A stretch of DNA of 64,000 bases from Isoetes taiwanensis. Its lineage: Eukaryota > Streptophyta > Lycopodiopsida > Isoetales > Isoetaceae. Both the position numbers and the translations under genes were made by a program. A model generated the notes under the pieces. It was not told where the DNA came from, made no database searches, and worked only from the letters and a program-made list of their open reading frames with translations. Positions within the stretch are counted from its first letter, which is position 1; each line of letters opens with the position of its first letter. Shown in pieces: positions 1-11,460 of the stretch. The stretch is from positions 657,310 to 721,309 of the forward strand of contig JAJEKV010000127.1 of the NCBI GenBank assembly GCA_021234155.1, in the 5' to 3' direction.

Positions 1-657
1 AAATGGAGTGTGTACTAGATGTAAAGATCAAATTTTATGGAGACACAAGTATCTTCTCCTATTTGGATTTAATTCGATCTTGACCTGCTTGATTATTGTG
101 AATGCACATCTTTATATCAATTGTAGATATGGAAAGTACAAGCCGCTGACCGAACCTGCAAAATGGTATGTTGACTTTCTGATAGAAAATTCATATAATA
201 TTTCTGTAAATATTTGTCATCCTGTCTGGCTCTAGATGTTCCTTGTAGAAATAGTGTAAATGATCTAGTTGGGGCTGCCAGTAGTACATGCGCCAGCTTT
301 GCATCCACCATACTACCATACGAATTTGAGATTCCAATTCCATATGCCCAAAGAAGGAATAAAGGCACCAATATTTGAAGGAATGTTCTATATGTGTATA
401 CATTTGTGCTGAGCTGCATCTCTTGTAGATTTCATGGTGCAATGCAATGCCACACAATTGTTGGCTGCCTTCTAATAGGAGAAATCTTACGTAGACATTT
501 GCAAAAGCACAAATATGTTTGCTGCATTTTAACAACTACTGAACAATATGATAATGCAAACAACAGATGGACACTCCACAGACCTCCACTTGTGTAGTTT
601 CATGCTCAGAATTTGGAGATAATGTATGGCATGCAGAAAGCCAAACACTTGTTGCAA

Positions 658-717
658 GCATGCTCAGAAGAAACAGCATGCTCGAAGAAACTGCATGCTC
701 AGATGGCGAAGAAACAT
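658..717. repeat. Short degenerate tandem repeat, 3 units
   Basis: GCATGCTC followed by GAAGAAAC-like sequence recurs at 658, 676 and 693, with spacing of 17-18 bp and a longer, diverged third unit. It has no associated gene. Confidence 0.6.
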
Positions 718-3053
718 GATTCTGCTCGGATCTCCATTCTAGGGTAAATGCGTTGCTGGCCATATTTTAACAGACCATTAGCAAAAAATGATAGCATGGT
801 ATTTCTTATGACCACTTTGTAGAATGTCATTTTGCAGCATGAACATTCAATAGAGTGAACTACGGGCAGAGCAAGGAGAGCTGAAAATATCAATATTAAT
901 GATTTTCTTGTTATAGATTGGCAAAATTTTATTGTGACAGCCTCTTGTACATGAAGCTTTTCTGGATTTTAAATATGGAGCTGTGCCTTGCTCTTGCTAA
1001 TAAAGCTCTTTGGATTAAAATATGGAGCTGATCCAACAATTCACATTTTGTACATTCTGGCCATAAAAACGTTCGTTTCTAGGCCATCAAATATTATACA
1101 GACATGATTATTTCACCTTAGAGCTTTGCTGTACATGTAGTCAGAAATGATAACATTAGTTTAGAAAATGCTAACGTTAAGTTACTTTATCTAGATTCTC
1201 TCCATGCACATACATTTGCTAGAAATAATGCAAGTCTTCATTTCCATCTTTTTCCTTTGCACATCATATGATTATAATAATCCAAGTTACCACATTTGGC
1301 ACTATACATTTTTGGTGCATCTGTTTAAATTCCAAGGCATGAAAGATGTTCATGCCTCATATATGCAGATACTTTTGAATTTCATCAAATCATAAGTCTT
1401 CCAACTTCTACATTTGGTTGATTGAATAAATGCAGGGCTTCGTTAATCCGCCTAGCAGAACATATGTTGCATTTATAATAGTCCAAGAAATCAGGTTCCT
1501 ATGGTAAAGGAACATCTTGAGAGTTACGTGCTCAAAAATAAATTTGCCACATATATATCCTGTTTAGAACCACTTTTCAAATGTGGGCATGTGCTGTCTT
1601 GCAATCTAATAGTGCCTTGGCACTGAAAGATCAATTATATGAATAATACAATTTTGAGTCAGGCAATTATTTGGGGATGCCTTTGTTCAACCATCCTGTA
1701 TAAAAAATGACACCAGCTAATGTATGCAGCCTACATCATATCATAAGTATGGCATCCACATCCATTCAGGTCCAGTAAACCTACATGCCTTATTCTCATC
1801 CAAGCCCAACTACCAGATCCAAGCCGGACCACACATTTTCACATCTTAATGCATCAATCGGCAAATGGGCCAAGTAATCAGGAAGCAGCATGATGTTGGA
1901 TTAAATTACTGAGTGCTTAGTAAAATATTTCACTTGGCATATAAACAAGAATTACTTGAGCAGAACTAACATTATGGACAATACAAAGCATGATTGAAAG
2001 GTAACTGAGGCTTGGTGTTTACAGAACCAACGCCGAAAAAAGCACGAATCTACTTCGAACCATTGGGGAGGGGGGGTTGTTGCAAAACCTACTTCGGACA
2101 CGACTGCCGCCCTCATTGCATTCTACTTCATGACAGCTTCTACTCCATTTAGGGCAACTAAAAGAAGTGCATGATGGTAAGATTGTTGCGGATGCAGTAA
2201 TTGAAATAGTTGAGGCAGAACATGCTAAAATATGTTCAAAACAACTCATTTGGACAACCATATACGACCGCAACTGAAGTTGGGCAAATGTCAAATCATG
2301 ATATAGCACTCAACAAACATGAAAGCGGCAGTCAAGGTTGCAAGGGTATAATCTAAGAATCTGCAAGGGAAGAAAAATACGTAGGCTGGAAGAAGTTGTA
2401 TGTAGACAGGGAGCTGCATAAAGAAAAGGAAAATTAACTCACCTTTAGAAATGCAAGCACTAATATGTTTGCATGGAGGGGCATCATTGTTAAGTGTCGA
2501 GAGCAATTGCTAATTTGCGGTTACTACTGGACTATTTATTTTTCTTCCCATTTCATCAAATGATGAAATATTTCTTTTGTAAAGTTCAAAAAATTCTAAA
2601 AAGCGTTTCCTTCACCATACACCTACTTTTGCATGTCCCTTTTGTCTGTCTTATCTTCCTAAATGATGTCGCTATTCATTGCTTACATTGGTCTCTTTTG
2701 TAGTCGAATAAACATTCAATATGGTCTAGAAATCATGATATTTCATTTATCGTCACGCTTTGGTGAAGCTATATAGTTGGTAGCAGTTTTCGCAACATGT
2801 ATAATGTAGTCTTTTTTGGGTTGCCACTAGGGGGGCAAACCCTCGTTTATGTGGGTTTGTGGGCATATCCAGGTATATGCCGGCATATGCCTAGCATATG
2901 CTGGGTACACTATGGCTTTATAAATCTTTAGCAAATATGAACAGAATAGTTCATTTTATATATTTGGTTGTTCGACCAATATTACAAATTGCGAGAAGAC
3001 TTAGTACATATTCCAATCTGATTGGTGTGATTTAAGCCATTTCACTCTCGGGT

Positions 3054-3074
3054 CACGGAGGGCAACCCTCCGTG
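3054..3074. repeat. Perfect 9-bp hairpin
   Basis: CACGGAGGG and CCCTCCGTG pair perfectly around a CAA loop. It lies about 560 bp upstream of the Helitron A coding remnant. Helitrons do carry a terminal hairpin, but at the 3' end, so this is more likely part of another decayed element. Nearby, GCATATGC-type words repeat at about 2,880-2,905. Confidence 0.6.
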
Positions 3075-3401
3075 CGCAGCACCTTGTTTTTGAAGCAGCA
3101 GGACTTCATCACAGCTACTAGACATTCCGACTATACTCGTTTTGTAGCTCTAGTGGAGATAATGCTTTCCCCTACGTCACTTGAATCTAGACCGTTGTTT
3201 GCTAGACTTGCTTTTGCTATGTAAAATTTATCGCATTACCCAAATGTCAAATGTACATGGGCTTCTTATTTGAATGTTTGACACCCTAAATGACAAAACT
3301 ATCAAACAGAGGGTCCAAGAATTTAAAACGGCTCTCTATATAATTGTTAGGGATTATTGGCCATTCAAACATATACCATACACGAATATAAAAATATACA
3401 T

Positions 3402-3433
3402 GAGCATCTGATGTAGTGAGCATCTGATGTAGT
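3402..3433. repeat. 16-bp perfect tandem duplication
   Basis: GAGCATCTGATGTAGT occurs twice in tandem, followed by a partial third start (GAGCAT). Confidence 0.85.
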
Positions 3434-3616
3434 GAGCATTGACATGTTTATGTTGTGTTTTGTTTTTAAGGAAATGGCTCCTAGCAGGAAGGATAGAAAC
3501 ATTATAAGAAAGTCAAAATAGGTCAGTTACTTACCTTCTCATGTTACATTATTTTAATTAGGTCTCAAAGTGTACACACCTCAAGATATAAAAAAAAATA
3601 TATATATAATTAATGG

Positions 3617-5895
3617 ATGATAATGATAGAGCGGCAGTCGATAGATATAGAGAGAGGCATCGTCACAGAGTTAGAGAATATTTACGCAAACTTGGCAGAC
3701 GAGGATAAAGAGAGGATACGGGAGAGAGCTAGAGAGCGTGCAAGACAACGTCGTGCTAGAATAGTGGAGAGGGAACACAGACAGACGATGGGCGGTACGC
3801 AAATTTGTCGGAGGAAGATAAGGAAAGGATACGATATAGGAGAAGAGAATGCTACGCCAATTTATCTACTGATGATAGGGAGATTGTACGACAAAGGGAA
3901 AGAGAATGCTACATAAACTTATCCGAACAAAATAGACTTAGAATGCGAGAAAGAGCTAGACAACGCTCGGGCCAATTCCATTCCACACCTGCAGTAAACC
4001 GAGATCCAACATTTGCACATGTAGATCCGGCAAGTGCGTCATCTAGTCAAGCACATGTGCTTGAAGAGAATAGCACGCAAGGAACAGAGCTACCAATTTT
4101 AAGTCATTGGCAAACTCAGGCACGTCAAATGAATTTAGCGATGCGTCAAAATTATACAATGTGTACATGGAACAAACGATGTTCATACTGTCAAATACCA
4201 TTGCTCAATGTCGAGCATGATGGATTCTGTTGCAATAAGGGGAGATGGTTATTACCACCTTTACCCGCCTTGCCTGTTGCACTAAACACCCTTTATAATA
4301 TGCAGGAGTTTGCAGAGCTCTCACGAAAAGTGAATAAACTATTTTGCTTTAGTGTTCTCGGAGTGACTGGTGGATTCGTAAATTTAGATTTTCCTTCTTC
4401 GGTAACTGGACGAACTTATTATAGACTACGTCCCACCACAGAGTCGGGATGCATTGGTATATATATACGATGTGGAGAATATTTAGTTGATATATATTCA
4501 AGGATCGAAGACGCGTGATTAAATTATTTCAAGACGGCTACGTTTCAGAATAGAAGAACTCAATATGATGAAGATTATTCGGAACAAGAAAACAATGATC
4601 GAAATGATGTTATATTGCCTGCATCATTTTTAGGTTCCCAAAGATGGTGTTCTGTACAGGTTGCTGATGCACTGGCGCTCTCTAGGTCAAAGGGTCGTCC
4701 TACTTTCTTCATCACGATGACAACAAATACGGATTGGCCAGAGATAAGGGCTGCCCTTAAACCAGGACAAAATGCATCTGATATACCTATGACTATTGTT
4801 CGTTGTTTTCATGGAAGATTGCAACGATTGAAGGAGTTATTACATAGATTCTTTCGACATGTATCATATCTGATAACAGTTATAGATTTTCAAAAACGTG
4901 GTTTACCGCACTCGCACCTTGTGCTCAGAACTGAGCCAGATATACCAATAGAGTGCATTGATGAAATAATATCAGCTGAGCTACCGAGCGATCTGATTCT
5001 TCGTGGTCAAGTCCAAAAATTCATGGTGCATAGACATTCTGATAGATGTTCTCCGCGTAATTCTTCTTGCTGCTACAAGTATCCGAAATCAATCAATCCT
5101 ACGGCATATCTTGACTCAAAGGGATACGTGCAATATAGAAGACGGAGTGTGGATGACATGTGGATGGTTCCATATAACGCATTCTTACTTCATGAACTCG
5201 ATTGCCATATTATGGTTGACGTCGCATCTACTGTACATGTTTTTTCTTATCTATATGGTTATATATACAAGGGTTTCGATACTGCAAAATTTCAAATAAC
5301 TCAAGAGAGACATACAGCTGTAGGGTCGCCGTTGATTTCTAACCAAGAAGGAGTTAGTATTCCACAAGATACACAGGTGACTAACGAACAACGTATAGAG
5401 AATGTTGCACAGCGTGAATCTGAGGATACTTCCCGTGAACATGCTCCGAGATCATGTCATAGGAATGAAATACAAGACTATTTAAAGGCACGTTACCTAT
5501 CAGCCATGGAAGCATCTTGGTGAATTATGTCATATGATATAACAAACAAATCTTCTGCTGTTAAATGCTTGCCTTTGCACTTGCCACGGTTAAATACGAA
5601 ATCATTATTAGATCGATACTTCTTACGACCTTTAGATTCAGTGTTTGATGCATGTACATACATTCAATATTATGAACAATATACATTAACACCACGTAAT
5701 TGTAGATTATTGCTAGAACCTGGAACTTACATGGAGCAAGAGCGAGAAGAGTTCACACAGAATGTCGTTAAGAAGAGGTTGAAGCAACAGTTGGTGTGTA
5801 GGATACGTTTACTGCTGCCTAAAGTCGGTGAGGCATTTTATTTAAGACAAATACTATTATACCGCTTTGCAAGGACATGGGATGAAAGATTGTAG
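3617..5895 (+). pseudogene. Helitron A Rep (N-terminal repeats, zinc finger, HUH endonuclease)
   Basis: The Rep part nicks DNA and joins it to tyrosine during rolling-circle transposition. It starts with about four 19-residue repeats of the form Y-x-N-L-S-x-x-[DN]-[RK], rich in Arg and Glu (3,670-3,960, with a frameshift near 3,790). A Cys-rich finger follows at 4,160-4,245. The HUH motif PHSHL is at 4906-4920 and the tyrosine motif YLYGYIYKG at 5248-5274. From 3805 to 5895 one frame runs through, stopped only by TGA at 4516 and 5521. Helitron B, or the family consensus, has Arg (CGA) at both places, so each is one C-to-T change. Compared with B, the segment containing EPLQYPLFYPHG is missing: GRTYYRL runs almost straight into GEYLVDIYSR. 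The gene is dead. The frame then shifts by one base near 5890 into the helicase. Confidence 0.9.
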
Positions 5896-7554
5896 ATAAC
5901 CAGCACTACGAAACATACCAATAGGCTGCAGAAGCAGAAGGTTTGCTTGCAGCACACAATGAGGCGATGCTAGTTATGGAGGAGGCAGTTTCTCTGTCAC
6001 TTAGTCCTACACAACTTCGTTTCCTTTTTGCAATGTTGTTACTTGACCAAGGATCAGCAATTGATTTATGGACCAAGTTTCAAGTATCTATGAGTCTTGA
6101 TTTGATGGATGAATGCCCAAATGATAATATAACTGCTTTCAATGAATCTTTGCATTTAATTAACAATATTTTGATACAACATGGCACTAGCATCACGGCA
6201 TTTGGTCTTCAATTGCATCGACACATTGCAAGAGACGTAATACGTGAAATGGAAAAATTTTCTGATTACGCATTATATTTAAGTGCCGCAATGCAAATGT
6301 CGAGTACCATGACAGATAATCAGCTAGATATATATAGGTTCTTAAGACAATGGCTAGAGTTTCCACAAATTAATGAAGCCATTTTCATTGATGGAAAAGC
6401 TGGTACAGGAAAGACATATCTCTTAAACTGCTTATGTTTGCTATTATGTGGCAACAAAAACATAGTTCTTCCATGTGCTACGACAGCACTTTCAGCACTA
6501 TTGTATCCAGGAGGACGAATAGCACACTCCCTAGATTCCTATGATTGAAAACAATGTTGGGATTCACTCAATGTTGGAGCAAGTTTCGGGAGCGGCACAA
6601 CTGCTCATCGAGGCAAAAGTTATTATTTGGGATGAGTTTCCAATGGCTAATAAAGCTGTCATAGAAAGTGCAAACTTTGCACTACAACGATTGTGTGGAA
6701 ACAATCTTCCTTTTGGGGGAAAACATTTCATAGCCTGTGGGGACTTTAGACAAGTTGCACCCGTTGTCAAGGGAGGAGGGAGAATTGCAGCATTTGATGC
6801 ATCTATAAAGTCATCATCATTGTGGAGGATTTTCCAAGTGTTGAGGTTGAACCAACCAGTACGCAATGCAGGAGATCTAGAACTCATGCAGTTTGTCGAC
6901 AATATTGGAGAAAATTGGGAACAAACCACGGTGCCGCTTGATATTAAAACATAACTACTAACATTAGAGATGCATCTGAGTTTCTTTATCCATCTAAGAT
7001 TCTGGCATACCCAAGTATATGTGAGAAATGAAATTTTATATTGCCAATCAATAAACTCGTTGACAATTTCAGTGATGGTATATTGAAAAAAGTTCCTAAT
7101 CCTGATAGGCCATATTACAGTCATGATCATATCACTGAGCAAGATGAGCCAATACATGATCATCCATATGCAACCTCGGATTTTTTGAATAACTTTACGC
7201 ACTCTGGATTCCCTAAGCATGAATTGAGGCTTAAAGTAGGGGCAATATGCCACATAATGAAAAGACTAGACATGTAAAAGGGTTTATTGAAGAATGCGAG
7301 GGTTGTAATTGAATCAATGCATGGAAAGTTCGTGGTGGTGAGAGTGTTGGGTGACACTCAACCAGAAGGGAACATATACCCGATTTCTAGAGAGATTTCT
7401 TCTATAAACCAGAAAACCGTCCATGGACTATTCACAGACGTCAGTTACCTCTTCGGCTATCATATTCGAGTACGTTTAATAGCTGCCAGGGTCTTACCTT
7501 AGATCGTATTGTCATTGATCTTCGTACGAATGTATTTGCACATGGTCAATTGTA

Positions 7555-7562
7555 CACGGCCT
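7555..7562. repeat. Target-site duplication, left copy
   Basis: CACGGCCT directly precedes the MITE and is repeated exactly at 8208-8215. In the helicase frame it encodes part of the QLYTAFTR stretch. Confidence 0.9.
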
Positions 7563-8207
7563 CTAAGTTCAAAAGCATCTTAAGAGAGATGCGTCAGATG
7601 CGACACATCGAAAGCATCTAAAGCATCGAAGCATCTAAGTTTTAAGATGCGGTTAAGCTGCGTTTGAAAAAAAATTAAATTGTCAAAAAATACCTTCACT
7701 CCATTGGAGCCTTAAACACCTTTGATCTATAGAGACTTTTAGAATTAAAATACAGAATATTTATGAATAATAGAAGAGAAAATTGTTACAGATCTTGCTG
7801 TTATAGGTTTCTTGCTGCAGATCCTTTTGCCTTGTTGCAGGTCTCCTGATCGGCTACAACATACCCTTTTTCTCTGTGGCTGACCTCTCAATCCAGATGC
7901 AAACTTCTGGCCCAACTCTCGACCTCCTTATAGACCCTACATATATAGACCCTACATGCCTGGTTTGTTGCTTGTCCCATCGTCAACAAAGAGCTTTGAA
8001 GAGAAAATGGTTACAGAAGGCCAAAGAGGCAACAAACTGCATCTATTTTAGGGTCATCGATATCAAGCAACCTAATCCAAGTGTTTTTGGCAAAAAAAAA
8101 TTTTTGAAAAAATAAGGTGAAGCATCTATGTCAAGATGCGGGTGTCGATGCGCACACATCTACATCTAAGCATCTTATTTTAAGATGCGCACATCTTACG
8201 AACTTAG
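7563..8207. mobile_element. hAT-like MITE inserted in Helitron A
   Basis: This 645-bp non-coding element has inverted ends CTAAGTTC...GAACTTAG. The 8-bp direct repeat CACGGCCT lies at 7555-7562 and 8208-8215 on its flanks. Both end regions are packed with GCATCT/AGATGC words in both orientations (7,575-7,650 and 8,120-8,190), like the subterminal binding sites of hAT transposases. An 8-bp target duplication is typical of hAT elements. No transposase frame is present. The short frame at 7876-8115 shows no transposase motif. An autonomous partner must be elsewhere in the genome. Confidence 0.88.
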
Positions 8208-8215
8208 CACGGCCT
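8208..8215. repeat. Target-site duplication, right copy
   Basis: CACGGCCT directly follows the MITE and matches 7555-7562 exactly. The helicase reading frame resumes from it. Confidence 0.9.
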
Positions 8216-8316
8216 TCACTCGTGTCCGAAATAGGGAAGATGTGTTAATACTTCTATCCCCAGAAAACACGGCCAAATCTACTGTGAACGTTGTGTATAA
8301 GGAACTTCTCTTATGA

Positions 8317-9034
<718 letters not shown>

Positions 9035-9262
9035 GGTTTCCCACATGCATGCAAATATTTTATCTCTCGTGCTATCAGTGAGAGAGATAAAATTTGTAAT
9101 GTATTTCATGAGAGGCATGAGAGATAATAATCTCTAATAATCTCTCTCAGGCTTAACCCCCTTAGTTAGCATTTTATTTCTACGGACGTATGCGGGCAGG
9201 TGCGGGCAGGCATGGGCAGGGAAAATTCGATGACCAGAGCTCTGTTAATCATGCTTTTCAAA

Positions 9263-9440
9263 ATCCATATCTGAGCTTTTCAAGCTCTGTTTTCAAGCTC
9301 TAAATCCGATCTAAATCCATATCCGAGCTTTTCAAGCTCTGTTTTCAAGCTCTAAATCCGATCTAAATCCATATCCGATGTTTTCAAGCTCTGTTTTCAA
9401 GCTCTAAATTTATATCCGAGCTTTTCAAGCTCTGTTATTC
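9263..9440. repeat. 52-bp minisatellite, about 3.5 units
   Basis: Units begin ATCCATATC at 9263, 9315 and 9367, exactly 52 bp apart, and carry TTTTCAAGCTCTG twice per unit. A decayed partial unit follows to about 9,460. It lies between two CT arrays upstream of the LINE. Confidence 0.92.
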
Positions 9441-9910
9441 TATTCAAGCTCTGTTATTCATATCTGTTATTCTAAACATAGGTTTTTATAAGTTCTGAGC
9501 AACGAATTTTACCTCTCTAAAAGGTGAACGACATGGCCAAGAGGAATGTTGCTTGCTACAAATGAGAATGAAAAATTTCCATTGTGTTTGTCCCAAGTGG
9601 CGCCTCTAGTCACAGTGCAACAGATTTTGAAGCCTTGGATAAACAAAACTTAATCCTATCAAAGGCTCAGGCCAACAAATTTAGAAGGAAGAAACCCCCT
9701 TCTTCATTTTTCCTCTGTAACATTGCTCCTTCTGGCCTCTGTATAAATTCGACAAGCAAACGTTTGTTCTCCATTTATAAAAATCAATTAAGCCAGTGAA
9801 AGCTGCAAATCCCATTTCATCTTCACAATCTGCGCAGAGAAAAGGCGGCTTCCGGCTTCATCTTTGCAATAAAATATACCTCGTCAGTTTTGTATTGTTT
9901 AGGAGCTGTA

Positions 9911-10190
9911 TAGCCATGCAAATCCGGCACTGCCATGCTCACAAAAGGGCAAATCGGTCTGTAGAAGCGGTGTAGCCATGCAAATCCGGCACTGCCATGC
10001 TCACAACAGGGCAAATCGGTCTGTAGGAGCTGCATAGCCATGCAAATCCGGCACTATAATGCTCACAAAAGGGCAAATCGGTCTGTAGGAGCTGCGTAGC
10101 CATGTAAATCCGGCACTACCATGCGCACAAAAGGGCAGAAGGGAAAAGGCCATGCAAATCCGGCACTGCCCTGCCCGCAAGAAGGAAAAG
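9911..10190. repeat. 62-bp minisatellite, 4 units plus a partial
   Basis: Units begin TAGCCATG at 9911, 9973, 10035 and 10097, exactly 62 bp apart, each with CAAATCCGGCACT. A truncated unit lies at about 10,149-10,190. It sits just upstream of the LINE, where some L1 elements of other organisms carry tandem promoter monomers. That role here is inference. Confidence 0.93.
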
Positions 10191-10361
10191 GGTAAGAGGC
10201 TTAACTATTTTGGGGCAATGCGAAATGGCCCACAGGCCAGTTAACCTATAAACTTTCTCTCACACACGAAAAGGTGAGAGTGGGTTTTCCCCTCTCACCT
10301 CTCTCTCCCCCCTCTCGCCCTCTCTCATGCTCTCTCGGATGAAAATTTGGAGCATGTGGGA

Positions 10362-10501
<140 letters not shown>

Positions 10502-10731
10502 ACGCTAGGGTTTCAGAGGTGAAAGTTCAACAGGCCATAACTCTCTCCCAGAGTGTCAGATTGGCACGTGCTTGGGCTCTTTGGAAAGCTGATTCCGAGA
10601 CCTTTCTAACAGTATATGGCATGACCAGGTTTGGATCTGTTTAGGTATCTGTAATTGTAATTTTCCGGTCGGGTATTTTCAGCAGTTGCTCTCCGGTGAC
10701 TTGGTTGCAAGTTCGTGGCTGCTACCCGACA

Positions 10732-11433
10732 ATGGCACGGAAGAAGCGGACTGCAGCAAAAGGCAGAGAGGAAGATTCCAACTCAGAGCAAGCAGAGGAA
10801 ATTTCGTTGAGTACTATTCTGAATGAACTCATAGCATTCAGGCAGGAGGCAGCATCTCGCGAGGAGAAATTAATGGCAGAAATCCAACACCTTCGGGCTG
10901 AGAATGAATCACTGAAAACAAACTTCCAGGAGATGCGAGCTGAGATTGACCAGGTAAAATCTGAAATTGTTGAATTACAGGAGACAAGAACTGAAGAACA
11001 GCATGCACCAGAGTTCTATGAATTAAAGCAAGCATTTGAATCATATGTGGAGACACAGGAAAGAAAGCAAAGGGCTTTAAATCTTCGAATTGTAGGCTTT
11101 CCGAAAGCGGGGACAAGGAGAATACTGAAAAGATGTAGTTTCAAAATTTTTCGGAAGAAGAAATGCAAGTAACAATTTGGATTTCTTTGAAGCTTTGAGG
11201 AATTGGTTCACGTGATCATGGAACAAAGCATATTTTGGTTAAATTTGTCAATAAAGAGGATAGGTTTCGTGTTTTAAAGCGAGAGGCATACATTGAAAGG
11301 CAAATTCATTTGGGTTAACGATGATCTTACAAAAGATCGAAGAGGAAAAAGAAGCGAGGAGTTGGCAAAGTTTAAAGAGGCAAAACAAAATAACCGAGAA
11401 GGTGAAATGGCTCAAAGGGAAGGTTGTTTTTAA
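10732..11433 (+). pseudogene. LINE ORF1 protein (coiled-coil RNA-binding)
   Basis: ORF1 proteins of L1 elements coat the element RNA. The frame opens with MARKKRTAAKG; the ATG at 10732 is chosen over the upstream one at 10696 because a basic start is typical. Residues about 25-125 are a long Glu/Lys/Gln-rich coiled coil (LMAEIQHLRAENESL). NLRIVGFPK follows, as at the start of the RRM-like region. A stop is met at 11,170. Past it, GTKHILVKFVNKEDRFRVLKRE and later FIWVNDDLTKDRRGKR continue the same domain across frameshifts, so the C-terminal part is present but broken. Confidence 0.8.
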
Positions 11434-11460
11434 TAGGTACTTGCGGGAGGCTTATGAATA

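Larger units (their letters stand above)
1..3616. other. A+T-rich intergenic stretch, no supported gene
   Basis: Open frames here are short, overlap on both strands and match no family I recognise. The stretch holds a few minor repeats, listed separately, and two coding-like peptides near 2.1-2.3 kb that I do not trust as genes. Introns of a gene lying outside the window cannot be excluded. Confidence 0.5.
3617..8316 (+). mobile_element. Helitron A, autonomous type, degraded
   Basis: This is the coding core of a rolling-circle Helitron. In order it shows arginine-rich repeats, a Cys-rich zinc finger, the Rep domain with HUH and double-tyrosine motifs, and a PIF1-family superfamily 1 helicase with Walker A and B motifs. 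The gene is broken by in-frame TGA and TAG codons, frameshifts, a deletion inside the N-terminal half of Rep and a MITE insertion in the helicase. Terminal sequences (5' TC, 3' CTRR after a hairpin) could not be fixed, so the limits given are those of the coding remnant. Helitron B at 21.8-26.7 kb is a related copy in the opposite orientation. Confidence 0.93.
5892..8316 (+). pseudogene. Helitron A PIF1-like helicase, interrupted
   Basis: This is the helicase half of a Helitron RepHel protein, which unwinds DNA during transposition. It keeps Walker A GKAGTGKT (6393-6416), Walker B IIWDEFPMA (from 6622) and GDFRQVAPVV (from about 6738). The C-terminal motifs SCQGLTLDRI and GQLY are also present, and after the inserted element TRVRNREDVLILLSP follows to a TGA at 8314-8316. 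Breaks seen: TAG in place of Gln at about 5920; about 5 bp lost after AHSL near 6528, shifting frame; a further shift after 6954; a stop near 7038; a stop at 7275; a shift near 7,400; and the 645-bp element at 7563-8207. Taking out that element and one duplicate restores the reading frame exactly, so the insertion struck a sequence that was still recognisably coding. Confidence 0.9.

Noticed and set aside
6564-7253. 229-codon minus-strand frame
   Set aside because: It is antisense to the Helitron A helicase, whose Walker and C-terminal motifs are on the plus strand.
9823-10190. Possible CRISPR array or repeat protein from the 62-bp units
   Set aside because: Units are contiguous with no variable spacers, no Cas genes are present and the genome is eukaryotic; the minus-strand frame is a minisatellite artefact.
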